DNA of 64,000 nucleotides. It comes from Gonocerus acuteangulatus. Its lineage: Eukaryota > Arthropoda > Insecta > Hemiptera > Coreidae. The DNA is taken from assembly GCA_946811695.1 (NCBI GenBank), contig OX328132.1:122834235-122898234 (forward strand), written 5' to 3'. The notes under the pieces were generated by a model. The model made no database searches, was not told where the DNA came from, and saw nothing but the letters and a program-made list of their open reading frames with translations. Position 1 is the first letter of the stretch. Each line of letters opens with the position of its first letter. Shown here piece by piece: positions 32,620 to 44,404 of the stretch. The position numbers and the translations under genes are program-made.

Positions 32620-32805
32620 TTTCAGATTATATTATTCAAGCTTTACTTTAATTTCTAATTTTTAGTATTATTCTTTATTTTAGACTTTGTATTACTATTG
32701 TCATGATTATGATTACTTAAAAATTAAAACCACTAACACAAAATGGCTAGATCCTTGGCAATGTCAATGTACTTGCGCCAAATAAATTCTATTCTATTTT
32801 TTCTG
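32620..32805 (+). mobile_element. Probable LINE 3' end with ATTCT-type tail
   Basis: Non-coding, ending 'gcgccaaataaattctattc' and a T-rich tail. Position and AATAAA-like string suit the 3' end of the LINE whose coding relic starts at 31739. Confidence 0.5.
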
Positions 32806-33845
32806 ATTCTTAAATCGAAATTTTTGATGGAATTCTGCACGTTTTATATGATTTTAAAGCATTTAAACAGGTTTCTATTTTACATATTTTGTCAAAAGTC
32901 TATATTTCTACATCTTTTGCCATGAATACATATTTTTGCTGCATATGTTTATTTTGATATTCTTTTTATATTTTTTAATTGAAAAAATAAAGTGGAAACC
33001 GAAAACAAATGCTTTACCCATTGAGTCTAGATCAATGTGTCTTATCTAATTGCAAGAAGCAAAGGTCGCTGGCAGCCCTGCTTCCTTGGAGCTAAAATGC
33101 TCTAGGAGCAGATGCGTTTTAAAAAAATATACAACAAATTATTGCATTACAATTGTGTTATTCCTTTGATCTGCTCTCTAAAACAAGCGAATAAACTAAT
33201 GAATTTTCAACCTATTTTATTTTATTTCTTAGCTCCGAAGGCAATTCGGACGAAACGCTCGGACATATGTCGAATATTTTTCGATGCAAAATTACCAGAC
33301 AAAAATGGGCCTGATCGGTGTCCCCACCACTGTATACTTCCCTTATGTGATCAGACCGGCTTCATTTCACGTTAGAGCATTTAAAAATGCATTTGGTTGT
33401 AAACAATTATCCAAACTAATGTTCATCTGTAGAAATTTTCAACTTCCTTTTTCCCACTTTTAAAATGAGTTCCTAATTTTTATTTATCCTTTTTTTGAAT
33501 ATGTTATAGAGTTTTAGTCATTTTGTTCAATATTTTTTCACTTTTCGTTCTTTCCATTTATAATAACAGAGTTCTTACTTCTAGTTAGCTACATAGATAA
33601 CTAGCTTTTCTTTTGAATATTTTATCGTGTTTTTGGTACTTTTCACTACATATTTTCAATTTTGTATTGCATATTTCATTATAAATAGTTAAATATTTAT
33701 GTAAATATTTTCAATTTTATTTTACATGAACATCCGTTCCCTAGTCATAAGTATTGTTGAAAGTTTGGTAAAAATTATAAAAAAATACCCAAGGAAAATA
33801 CGACATAATACATACATTAGATATGTAGAAGTTCCGGCCTAAGCA
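32806..33845. other. No feature recognised
   Basis: AT-rich. The 87-codon frame at 33112-33375 contains no known domain and is not supported. Confidence 0.45.
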
Positions 33846-34270
33846 TACTGTGTGTATATTACAGGAGGTCTTAGAGCCGATTTTTACCCTCTCATAACTT
33901 TCAACCAGGTAAAGATAAAGTTATGAAATTTTACACAGGTATTGTACTACTAGGTGCGAGTAAAACTGGAAATTTTCATAATTCTACATCGAATAGTTTC
34001 TGAGATATATCGGGCGGTCGAAAATCGGGATTTATAGGACTCACTCACTCACTGACTCATCAAAATTATTAGGCACTTCCCATGATGCTAGAGACTTGAA
34101 ATTTTGCATGAAGATAGATATGAAGACGTTATTAAAGGAAAAAATCGAAAAATCGCGAAAAGTTGTGTTTGACTCCGCTTCCGGGGCGGGGGCGTGCCAG
34201 TTTTGTACTTCCTTTGGAAACCCATTATTCCGTCCGAAATAAGATAATTTCGGCACAAAAAAAAAAACAT
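33846..34270 (+). repeat. Dispersed repeat DR1, copy 2
   Basis: Same order of strings as 4690-5035, better preserved on the left ('gttatgaaattttacacagg'). Confidence 0.65.
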
Positions 34271-34947
34271 TGCCAAGTTTAAGAATATACCTGGTTGAGG
34301 AAAGTGATATTTTAGTAACTGGATATAAGTATTTTTATTGTTGTTTTTAAAGGTCAGTTGAAATGTCTTTACTGTTCTTAGTAAATAACTATGAGGTCTT
34401 CCAAGTAATGAACTTGGACATTTCTTTCTTGTATCATCTCTTGTATTGGAAAATATTTTTGGTTGAATTAATACACCAACTCATACTAATTTTTTGGAGT
34501 GTGGAGTGGTAAGGCGTTTTGGGGGGGGGGTTTAGGAGGGGATATTTTTGAGGAAGGGAGTGTTTCTTTGTGGGGGCAGGAACTTGGCCTCTATTTCACA
34601 TTTATGTTTTTTTGGGGATAATTATTAACTTTCTGTGATGAGATCAGGTGTCCAGAAGTATATGTGCGTATATCGTCTGAGGGTTTTTTTATAATTACCT
34701 ATTTTAGCTATTAGTGGGTTTTCCGATACTTGCTGAATGAAAGAATTTAGTGGTGAGTGTCTGTATATAGACGTGTCGGCATTGCTAGCTCGTCGTGCAT
34801 GTCTGCAATTTTAGTGTATCTAGGGTAGTCATTTATAATTCGGAGACAGATATTTAGGCTAACCTCAAGTTTTTTTTTATTTATTTTTATTATTATTTTA
34901 TAATGAATTGTTTTATTTTTAGGGCTTAATTTACATTTTTTATTAAA
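34271..34947. other. No feature recognised
   Basis: G-run at about 34524-34550, otherwise unremarkable AT-rich DNA. Confidence 0.45.
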
Positions 34948-35208
34948 ATAGGGCAACATTCACCTCAATGTTAAGCTCGAGTGCAGTAGGAATGAGGGAA
35001 GACTGGCTCCAATAGGCATGAGCGACAGGGCGGCGTCGCTTGCAGGTCTGTCGCTTATCGCTCAGCCCAGACATTAAATAGGGTAACATTCACCTCAATG
35101 TTAAGCTCGAGTGCAGTAGGAATGAGGGAAGACTGGCTCCAATAGCATGAGCAACAGGGCGGCGTCGCTTGCAGGTCTGTCGCTTATCGCTCAGCCCAGA
35201 CATTAAAT
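34948..35208. repeat. 130-bp tandem duplication of Harbinger-like interior
   Basis: 'aacattcacctcaatgttaa' at 34955 and 35085. The unit ('gcatgagcgacagggcggcg', 'cgcttatcgctcagcccaga') is homologous, inverted, to 40310-40480 inside the Harbinger-like element. Confidence 0.85.
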
Positions 35209-35224
35209 TTTCCTCGTCACAAAC

Positions 35225-35493
35225 ATCAAATTTTGCTCGCTACAAAAAGAGGCTACAGCCTCTAAATATAAACCGATTTCAATGCCTTTTGTTATTTATA
35301 TGAAAGCTAATAAAATTTAGAACAACGTTGTCTAGTCTGATTTTTGTTTCCATTGTTTATTAAATTACATGTAAAGAAGTTAAAGTCACAAAACTGTACA
35401 ATTGAACGTAAAATAACGTTGCATTTCTCCCCTAACTTAATATCAGCACTGATATCGTTGAATTTAAACATTCAAATCCTGATTAGACTTGGA
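35225..35493 (-). mobile_element. M1-family fragment, minus orientation
   Basis: 'aggctacagcctct', 'aaccgatttcaatgcc', 'gaaagctaataaaatttaga', then the palindrome arm also found at 8304-8345. Confidence 0.6.
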
Positions 35494-35590
35494 AAAAAGT
35501 CCGACTCGCAGGAACTGCAGCATCTTAGCGCGGTTCCGTTCATATCCCTAGTGCCATTTGATAAGCTTAGAAAAGAAATAAAGTTATTTT
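35494..35590 (-). mobile_element. Helentron-like 3' end fragment, minus orientation
   Basis: AAAGTCCGACTCGCAGGAAC, TGCAGCATCTTAGCGCGG: the exact 3' terminal motif of the A1 family read backwards, truncated within about 100 bp. Confidence 0.75.
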
Positions 35591-35617
35591 TTTTTTATAT
35601 ATCTCGTGAAAATTGTC

Positions 35618-35781
35618 AAAATCCTCTCGAACATCTCGAATAAAAGTGATATTAAGGCGTCAGGGACACCGACAGTAGCTAACTTTTACACAGAAGCGGA
35701 AATTACAGAATCTGGCTCTCATTCTAAAGCAAAGCTCTATAAATCAATACATAATATGCCTAATAAAGCCTTTCTAGTGGA
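35618..35781 (+). repeat. Dispersed repeat R4, copy 2
   Basis: Counterpart of 18868-19019. Its end carries the 'ataatatgcctaataaagcc' motif repeated in the next kilobase. Confidence 0.75.
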
Positions 35782-35789
35782 TACAGAAG

Positions 35790-36045
35790 CATGGGCGTAT
35801 ATGAGGGGGGGGGGGCTGAGGGGGCTGCAGCCCCTCCCGAAATTTTGAATTGATGATAAAAACTTCTAGTAAAACCCGTAAAAATAAATTAAATAAGATC
35901 ACTTAGTTCATAAAACATATTTTATTTTACGTGTAATAGCGTTTTAGTTGCCTAAACCTATTCCAAGCTCTAAATATTTAGTATTCCACACCCTGGAAAT
36001 GGTCTCAGCCCCCCCCCCCCGAAATTGTTTTTATATACGCCCATG
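35790..36045. mobile_element. hAT-like MITE with 8-bp target duplication
   Basis: 256 bp, ends CATGGGCGTATAT...TATATACGCCCATG, inner G and C runs pairing with each other, flanked on both sides by TACAGAAG (35782-35789 and 36046-36053). An 8-bp duplication is the hAT hallmark. Non-coding. Confidence 0.85.
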
Positions 36046-36053
36046 TACAGAAG

Positions 36054-37294
36054 GATCAAGAAGAAGTACACAAGATTGAGTAGAATACCCTGCCTAATAT
36101 AGCCTATATAGAATAATATGCCGAATAAAACCTATCTAGTTAATACACAAGGACAAATAAAAGTCTTGACGAATAACAAGTCAAGAAAAAAAACTTTATT
36201 TAACAAAATAAAACAAAGTTTAGTTGCCCAACTACAATAGAATAATATACCTAATTAAGTCTATGGAGTAGATACAAATGGACCAAAAACAAGTCTTGTG
36301 GAATATTGTTTTTTTTTTCTAATTAAATACTTTTTATCAATATTTAGTATATAACCTTTGTTGAAAACTATTGATTGCTAATTGATGAATCGGTTTACAA
36401 CTAAGTAGTCTTTATGAATATTTAGTATATAACCTATGTTTGGATCTGTGTTTTTGGGGTGCTCTCCGCCTAGGCTTTGTATTTGTGTCGGCAGATACCT
36501 GGGGTATATTTACAGCTCTTGAGGATTAACTCTTAGCAGGTAAATTTCCTGCGGACCTTCTGCTTCTACGGGCATTGAACCGCCATATTCGCTCATAGTA
36601 TCTAACCGTTGTGAAGTTTATTTTTTGGATTTAGGACTTAATATACATATGTAGACTAAATCATAGCAAGAAGTAATCCTCCGTCGTCAGTTCTTAACTA
36701 TGTAGACTCGCTAATGTTATCCAATCTTAGATACATCGTATTTAAAATCCACAGCAAAAACACGACATTTCATCAGAATCCCCTGCTGAATAAAACTTAT
36801 ATAGAATAATATGCAAAATAAAGCCTATCTAGTGGATAAAAATAGAGGAAAAAAGCCGTTCGTGGTGGTAGAAAATCTTAAACGTATTTCGCTCAGAAAT
36901 CTCCGAAATATTGTCACTAATTTTACTTATCCTGTTTTATAGCCAAATAGATTTATATTCTATAATCAATAAGAAAAACCTACGAACAATAAAAAACTAT
37001 GGGTAACAGATGAAAATAGGGAATACCAAGAATAATTCTAAAGAACGAAATCAACACCAGTACTGTAATCTAGATATTCATACGGCATCTTCGAATTCTA
37101 ACAAACAAAATATTGATTCTAATTAGACGTATCCTGTTTTATTGACAAATACATTTGACTACTATAAGCAATTAAAAACACTAAAGAATATGCCAAAGAA
37201 CTCGAAATAGGAGCCTCGACAGTTTCAAGACATTTGAAGGAAATCGACAAATCCAAAACTGACATTTCATACGGTACAGCCTGATATATTTTTA
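36054..37294. other. AT-rich region with a dispersed 40-bp motif
   Basis: 'gaataatatgccgaataaaa' followed by 'cctatctagt' recurs with changes near 35754, 36112, 36239 and 36802. At about 36925-37020 and 37125-37190 short strings resemble the Helentron-like interior ('atcctgttttatt-caaatac'). No gene. Confidence 0.4.
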
Positions 37295-38379
37295 ACAATG
37301 AATTGCTTTTCTTATTTTAATTAATCTGTTTTATTGTCAAATACATTATCCTACCAATGAAAAAGCAACAAGGAATAAAAACAAACAAGAAGAACCGTTC
37401 GAATAAACGAAATCAATTACTTCAAAGTTTAAGCACTTATTTCTCCGATTGACATAGCCTAATCAAAAATTGTTTCAGAATCTTTTTTGTAGAACATTTA
37501 GTAAGCTTTCGCATGGTAACACTCCGTTTACCAATATTCCTAACCGTCTTCTAGATATCAGGGAATGTATACGAAGTTCCCAAAACATTTCATGTCTGTT
37601 AATAAAATATTTTATTCTAATCCTTCCTTTGCTCCAAACGTAACCGAAATTTTAACATATTAGTGTTGACGAAATTCAAACATGCAGAAAATGCTTCAAC
37701 TGAATCCCATAATTTTAAGTATCAAAATCAAAGACAAAAAGAACAGTTCGAATAAGCGAAATCAATTACTTTAAAGTTTTAAGCAGTTATTTCTCCGATT
37801 GACATCGCCTAATCAAAACTTTTATTAGAACCTTTTTTGTAGAGCATTTAGTAAGCTTTCCAATGGTATTCTTCCGTTTCCCAAGATTCTTAACCTTTTT
37901 CGAGATATTAAGGAAAGTATACAAAGTTACCAAAACTTTTTTATGTCTGTTAATAAAATACTTTATTCTAACCCTTCCTTAACTCCAAACGCAACCAAAA
38001 TTTCAACATATTAGTTTTAATGAAAGTAGAAGATGCAGTAAATGTTTCAACTGAATCCCATGATTCTAAGTACCCAAACCAAAAACGGCATTCAAAAATT
38101 ATTTTTTCAGTTTTCTCGAAAACGGTTAAAGCTATCGCCTTGAAAATGGTTTCATTCGTTTTCCTAGCCCAAGAAGCCTATAAAACGAGTCCTTACAAGC
38201 TTATGAACTCAAAAACGTAAGCGTTACGATTTTTTTTGCGCGAATTTCGCCCCAAACGCCATTTTCCAGTGGGCGGATTTTGCTGGTTAACGAACTTTAC
38301 CTTTCAAATTGGACGACAGATTTTTGTACCAAATTTCATCAAAATCGGACCATCAGGGAAGCTAGAAATGAGCGAACAG

Positions 38380-38436
<57 letters not shown>

Positions 38437-38574
38437 AATTTGAACCACTGTTATTTTCGGTCTCTAGGGGTTCTGAAACGCGAAATTTTCTTGTCGGCAC
38501 TTCCGGATTGTTTCATTGTATCAACCTTATAAGCGGGGTTCCTCCCTATGGGGGAGGGAGGAACCGCGCTAAAA
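37295..38574 (-). mobile_element. Helentron-like copy D, minus orientation, with internal duplication
   Basis: 5' end is complete (GGAACCGCGCTAAAA at 38560-38574, AT tract 38385-38434). The interior segment from 'aagaac-gttcgaataa' to 'caaaatcaaagacaaa' is present twice (about 37400-37740 and 37741-38100). The 3' terminus is missing. Confidence 0.8.
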
Positions 38575-38696
38575 TCAGACTGGCATCTTCATAAAACGGA
38601 AATTTATCTTAATTCAACAATGAGATTAAATTTTGCACGCCACTCTAAGTTATCTTCGAGTTTTTGACTCGTGGTTATGGGCGAAAAAGAGTAAAT

Positions 38697-38826
38697 TGGA
38701 TGATAGTGAATGTGAGCTTTTAATTTCGAAAGTGCAAAGTATGGAATGACAGACACAGTGATTTTAAAAATACTATCATAACCAAGAAACTATGGGAAGA
38801 GGTTGGAAATACATTAAACATGCAAG
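38697..38826 (+). pseudogene. MADF-like DNA-binding domain exon relic
   Basis: Plus strand: LDDSECELLISKVQ, a frameshift, then KVWNDRHSDFKNTIITKKLW, EEVGNTLNMQ, followed by AAG|GTAAG that would suit a splice donor at 38827. The pattern LI--V---LWN-RH-DFK...KKLWEEVG is that of MADF (Adf-1 type) domains, which occur in arthropod transcription factors and transposon-derived proteins. A second, inverted and more decayed copy lies at 39945-40085 within a Harbinger-like element, so a transposon origin is likely. Confidence 0.6.
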
Positions 38827-38946
38827 GTAAGATATTTTTATTAACTAATCATTTAAAATATCAAATTTTTTAATTAATATTTTAATTTTAAAAAAGTATA
38901 TTGGAGTACGCGATATCGGAGACTAAAGTAAATTACCGCCCACCCG

Positions 38947-39676
38947 CACAGTGGTCAAAAACCGCCCAAATGCGCTCAAAACTCAATAACATGTGATATT
39001 GTTGATTTAGAAATCTGAAATTACAATATTTCAACTAGGACACGATTTTTCACTCCGATCACTTCAGACATTTTTTTGCAGTCAACACTGACTTGAATAC
39101 TGCAAAAAAAAATCCATCTTCGTTTTGATTCCAATGTTTACATAGAGATAACGCGCGTCTGTCTTACCGAGTTCGTTCACGTCTAGCACCGAAATAGGCA
39201 AATTTATGCAGCCAATTTTGGTCTGGGCTCTTTCTATATATGTCCACTGAAAATGTAAGCCCAAAATTAGAGAGACGCAGAGAGACGCAAAAAGTATAAG
39301 ACAAAACGAAATTTGATACGTGTATTTTTTTTACTTTTTAAGTATCCCCGTCCACGTCGACGATTCTAAAAATAAAAATATATTTTTATTTTGCCCTTCG
39401 AACATCCCATTAAAACAAGAAAAAAAAATCGTCAATTTTATTGGTCTGAACGAGTAGAGTTGCAGGAACGATTTTGGTACATGAGGATTTGGGAATTTTC
39501 TTCGTTTCTTGTACTTCCATGATTAACCACCGTCCTGCAATCAACAGTGGGGGCCTGAAACTCAAGAAATGACACTCTCAGGAGGTCTTTAACATATATT
39601 TAAAACCAAAATGTTCGGAGAAAATACTTCAAAAAATCAAGTTTTGAGCGCTTTTTGAATATTTTTGACCACTGTG
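38947..39676. mobile_element. DNA element with CACAGTGG inverted ends
   Basis: Left CACAGTGGTCAAAAACCGCC...GCGCTCAAAACT and right (inverted) AGTTTTGAGCGCTTTTTGAA...TTTTTGACCACTGTG. 730 bp, no transposase visible, target duplication not obvious. Confidence 0.6.
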
Positions 39677-39734
39677 TGCCGCTCTGTATCATAGCCGGCG
39701 CCGCTCAGCCGCTCATCGCTCATCGCTAGAGGCC
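39677..39734. mobile_element. Harbinger-like end adjoining the next element
   Basis: 'cgctcatcgctcatcgctag' then AGGCC and TTA: looks like the right end of one copy back to back with the left end of the next, sharing TTA. Confidence 0.45.
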
Positions 39735-39737
39735 TTA

Positions 39738-40519
39738 GGCCTCGGGTACGAAACGAGGGAAGAGCGATGAGCGACAGAACGACAGAGCAACAGAGCACTT
39801 AGCAGAAGAGGGACACTGGCTACGACACAGAGCGGCTGGACGTCTCCGTCATCGCATACACCAATATACGTATTGTAATTAAAATATTAATTAAAAAAAT
39901 TAATATTTTAAATGTTTAGTTAATAAAAATATCTTACTTTACATGTATAATGCGTTTCCAACCTCTTTTCATAGTTTCTTGGTTATGATTGTATTTTCAA
40001 AATAACTGTGTCTGTCATTCCATACTTCGTACTTCCGAATTTTAAAGCTCACATTCACTATCATCCAATTTACTCTTTTATTAGTATTCATATTTTAAAA
40101 TTATTTATAAGAAAGGTAGCTAGAAGGTTATAAACATTGGATGGTTATAAACATCTTTCCACGTAATTTAATAAAGAAGGGAAACAAAAACCATAAATGA
40201 GAATTGACAAAGTTGTTCAAAATTTTATTAGCTTTCTTTAAAAAAAAAAATGCGTTGAAATCGGTTAAGATTTAGAGGCTGTACCTTCTTTGTAGCACGC
40301 AAAATATAATGTCTGGGATAAACGACGAGAAAAATGTTAAAGTCTGGGCTAAGCGATGAGCGATAGCCCGGAACCGTTCTGTCGCTCATGCCTATTGTAG
40401 CCAGCCCTCCCTTATTCCTACTGCACTCCAGCTTAACATTAATGTGAGTGACGTTGCTCTGAAGCTTTTCGCTTATCGCTCATCGCTCATTGCTCTTCGC
40501 TCGTATCGTACACGTGACC
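39738..40519. mobile_element. Harbinger-like element with TTA target duplication
   Basis: Ends GGCCTCGGGTACGAAACGAG and (inverted) GGTCACGTGTACGATACGAG; TTA at 39735-39737 and 40520-40522. Interior: inverted MADF-like exon (39945-40085), M1-type core (about 40100-40300), and a segment duplicated at 34948-35208. A 3-bp TWA target site and an accompanying DNA-binding protein are features of PIF/Harbinger; the class is inferred. No DDE transposase seen. Confidence 0.6.
39945..40085 (-). pseudogene. MADF-like exon relic, inverted copy
   Basis: Minus strand repeats VWNDRHS-F-NTIITKKL with a stop replacing W, and EVGNALYM. Inverted duplicate of 38670-38895. Confidence 0.55.
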
Positions 40520-40535
40520 TTACAAACACATTTCT

Positions 40536-41081
40536 TTCGAGTCACACGTTTCTATACGTAGGTAGTTCCTACGAGTCAGATTTTTTTCATTTTTCGACCT
40601 TCCGCCAATGAAGGAAATAATGCTTATTGTTTTGGATGTATTGAGTACTTATGCTAAGCAGCGAAATTACAAACGTACATTAGCATCTTCAATTCAAACC
40701 GCTCCTCCCTTCCCTCCTTTTCTGTCCACTCCGGCCGACTTAAGAACAACTAAGACGTAGCCCGAAGGCAATATTCATAAATAATTATTTAAATTAGGTT
40801 TGTTGAGGGGTGTTTGTAGTAAGGTTGAAGAAGCCCTTTGGTGTGGGGGGGGGGAGTATTGTTTAAGCAGATCGTTTATGCATACAATGGTTCCGCATGG
40901 AAATTAGAGCACAACTTCCTTTCCTAAAAGCCAAACACTAAGTTTGTCGGGTTTCTGCATACCTAGTGTGGGGAAGGTTGAAAATTGCAGGAGGCCTAAC
41001 TAGAACTCCTTCTAATGAAGATTCTACCCAAACTACTGAATAAAGACAACAAATAAAGTGACACTTTCATCTCCTTTATAT
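40536..41081. other. No feature recognised
   Basis: G-run near 40848-40857. No supported frame. Confidence 0.45.
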
Positions 41082-41330
41082 GAAAAAAGTCCGTCACGCA
41101 GGAGCTGCATAACTAAGCACTTTCCTCAGAATTTGGGTAGTGTAGACTGCTTTCCAGAACAATTTGCTTAAAATATCCTACATAAATAAAATAAAAACAT
41201 GAATAGTTCTCCTTTAAATTTGTAATGAGTAACTGATCAATTATTAATTTGCTTCCAGAGTTATGTTTACACATGGTACCTACTACACTACGTAATAAAT
41301 ACAAAAAACCTCATATTATCGTTTTTATCA
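41082..41330 (-). repeat. Direct repeat of the Helentron-like variant 3' end
   Basis: About 245 bp nearly identical to 41831-42076, beginning AGTCCGTCACGCAGGAGCTG. It is a truncated second copy of the variant element's 3' terminus. Confidence 0.85.
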
Positions 41331-41420
41331 TACACCTGTTTTTACTTTTTTTAGTGTATACTTTTAATATTAGATTCTGTTATATTCTGTTAAGTTCTTA
41401 GTAGGGAGATTGAAAGTGCC

Positions 41421-41457
<37 letters not shown>

Positions 41458-41565
41458 TATATACATATAAAATGAAAAGTACCGGTATAAAGGAAAAAAA
41501 ATATATATAAAAAAAAAAAAAGAAACATAAAAAATGTAATTTAAAATTAAAATTAAAGTACCGGT

Positions 41566-41626
<61 letters not shown>

Positions 41627-41683
41627 TGGAATTTAAAAATAAATAATTAAAAATAAAAGAGTGCCGGTTATATAATTGAGGGG

Positions 41684-41716
<33 letters not shown>

Positions 41717-41830
41717 AGAGAGAGAGAAAGATACTTGGGAGCATGCGGTGAGTGATTCGTGCAGCTGTTTTGCACGGTAGGGCGATGACGACCATGGGGT
41801 TCTTTCGCCCAAAAACGGCACAAACAAACA
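41331..41830. repeat. A-rich homopolymer block
   Basis: Several long A-runs (about 41419-41453, 41571-41624, 41685-41713) with 'accggta' islands and a GA tract. Frames of F and K runs are artefacts. Confidence 0.9.
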
Positions 41831-41835
41831 AAAAA

Positions 41836-42693
41836 AGTCCGTCACGCAGGAGCTGCATAACTAAGCACTTTCCTCAGAATTTGGGTAGTGTAGATTGCTT
41901 TCCAGAACAATTTGCTTAAAATATCCTACATAAATAAAATAAAAACATGAATAGTTCTCTTTTAAATTTGTAATGAGTAACTGATCAATTAATAATTTGC
42001 TTCCAGAGTTATGTTTACACATGGTACCTATTACACTTCGTAATAAATACAAAAAACCTCATATTATCGTATTTTGATCTAACGCAGGAACAGGATACAG
42101 TCACTCTAGTGGTAGAAAGCGCTCCTTGCGGCGGCTTTGTGAACCTACGTCTGACGGGCTTTTCTATTGAAATATATTACAAATTAAACCCCCGCTTTCC
42201 GATTGACCGATTCAGCTCATTTCTACAACACTTCTTTCTCATGAGTTACCCACGACGTATACCGCGTTTCGTTACAATACAGCTGAAATTACGACCGGTA
42301 TGAGTATATTAAGAATTTGGGTCAGGAGTAAACCCCCCCTTCTAATGAACCGATTTAGTTTATTTTTACAACACATATTTACCTGTAGATTACCACTACG
42401 AATGCCGAGTTTCGTCGAAATATACCAAAAATCACTGCTGGTAGTGGCGAATTGGTATTGTGGGTCCAGAGTAAACCCCCCTTCTAATGAACCGATTTAG
42501 TTCATTACAATATAACAAATATTACGGCTGACATAGTCTAATTAGTGTTTTGGGTTCGGGGTAAACCCCCCCCCCTTCCGGTGGACCGACTTTGGTGGTT
42601 AACGAACTCGTTCAATCGTTTGATAATTGAATGCTATATACCAAGTTTCGTGACGAAAAAACAAAAACTCTGGCCGCTATCGTGTTAACAGAG

Positions 42694-42752
<59 letters not shown>

Positions 42753-42897
42753 TATATATATATAAATTTTAACGGGGGTCATTTTCGGTGTCTACTAGGT
42801 AGGATCGATAAAGATTTGAAGAAATATTTCAAAAATTCCGTCATGAGTCCAACCTCAATAGCTACTTTCCTTGGGAGGAAAGTGCTAAAAGGGATTT
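41836..42897 (-). mobile_element. Helentron-like element, AGCACTTTCC subfamily
   Basis: Minus strand: TTTTAGCACTTTCCTCCCAA with a terminal hairpin (ACTTTCC...GGAAAGT), then 'accgaaaatgacccccgtta', an (AT)n tract (42702-42750), three 150-bp-like internal repeats ('aaaccccccttctaatgaac') and the 3' end GAGGAAAGTGCTTAG, GCAG-CTC-CTGC hairpin, GTGACGGACTTTT. The layout equals A1 but the complementary ends have a different sequence. Non-coding. Confidence 0.7.
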
Positions 42898-43132
42898 ATA
42901 GAGAGAATGGCTCTAAACTATTTATTTCCTAATGAGCATCCGCTACGCAACCGACTCGCTCCATATAATTTTTACACATAAATTCAACCATTAACGCATA
43001 TATGCTATTTGAATTATAATATGCGCATATTACAAAAATAGTAATACACCTTTACAAACATAGTTTTATTTATTTATTAATGCATAAAAGGAATATCCTC
43101 ATTGCATGAGGAAGGACTTATATAATATGGAT

Positions 43133-43583
43133 CAGTGTTGGGCATTATTCGAATAAATTATTATTCGAATGATCATTCGAATAAATTTTTAGTGAATGAT
43201 GAATAATTCACAGAATTATCTTATTCACACGGTACATCATGAATTATTCACTGAATTATTCGTTATTCATTATTCGTTATTCATCATTCATTATTCATCA
43301 TTCATTATTATTTATTTCTAGTTGGTCTACTGAATAATCCTACTCAAACACACACATATATATATACATATTTCTGGCTGCCAACATTATAATAAAAATA
43401 TCATTATTCACTAAAAAATGTTTATTCTGATTGATCATTCGAATAATTTGTGAATAAAACATAAACTTCATTCACAGAATAACGAATAATGAATAAAAGT
43501 AATTATTCTTCATTCATGAATGAAATAATACATTTATTCATTAATCATTATTCATCATTCTGAATAATTTTTGCCCAACACTG
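43133..43583. mobile_element. hAT-like MITE with 8-bp target duplication
   Basis: 451 bp, ends CAGTGTTGGGCA...TGCCCAACACTG-type, flanked by ATATGGAT at 43125-43132 and 43584-43591. The interior is made of GAATAAT/ATTATTC strings. Non-coding. Confidence 0.85.
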
Positions 43584-43591
43584 ATATGGAT

Positions 43592-44029
43592 TAATCTAAT
43601 ATCAATTGAGATTAAATATTTTTAAGCCATGCTCTATCTAATGAAATTTATAAATATAATACAGTAACTACATTTATTTACGTTAAATATTATAATAGCA
43701 GAATATAATAATAAACAATTACAAAATTACGAAAAAGTGTGTGTTTATTATGTTTTCTATTGCTTAATCTATATTATTCAAAAAGATCTCTCTAGATTTT
43801 AGTGCTCGGTACAAAAAGTTGTATAGAAAAACATGGAGGATATTTTCTTCCAATTTACAATGTTTGCAGTTTAACTTTGGGTTTATATTGTAAGAGTGGT
43901 TTAACAAACATAGTTATATGCACGTATACATTTATATGATCTTACATATACGTCTCATTGTGACATAGACTATAAACTATTGAACATTTTGGAGTAATTG
44001 TATAATAATTAACCGCCAAATTCACTACA
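43592..44029. other. No feature recognised
   Basis: AT-rich, no supported frame. Confidence 0.45.
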
Positions 44030-44270
44030 TCAGAAAATAAAAACGTTAGCCATTAAGAATAAAGGTTCAACAACGTTAAGCAAGAGAAAAAGAAAAATTC
44101 AATGAATCGAAAAAATCCGACGTGCATTACTAGCAAATCCTACGTGCATTACTAGCAAATATCATTACAAAGGTGCAGTTAGAGTTTGAAGTTGATCGGG
44201 CAAAAGACACCGAAGTATCGCCCGATTTGAAAAACATAGTTTTAGGAAAACGACTTTCACACTAGATTTA
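44030..44270 (+). repeat. Dispersed repeat R3, copy 1
   Basis: Shares 'gtttgaagttgatcgggc', 'gcccgatttgaaaaacatag', 'aaaacgactt' with 47060-47414 and (inverted) 55880-56220. Holds a short duplication 'acgtgcattactagcaaat'. Confidence 0.7.
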
Positions 44271-44404
44271 CCATATCTGTCACTCGTATGAATGTCAATA
44301 ACAAAAAAAATATATTTGTTACTAATATTTATAAAGTAACTTTAAGTTGATTGAATGTATTCTCTACTTAATGCTACAATAGTCATAACATCATTTACGG
44401 AGGG

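Noticed and set aside
33112..33375. 87-codon frame with several cysteines
   Set aside because: No recognisable motif spacing; likely chance.
41082..42076. LTR-type element with 245-bp direct repeats
   Set aside because: Both repeats begin with the 3' terminal motif of the Helentron-like variant; no primer-binding site, polypurine tract or target duplication.
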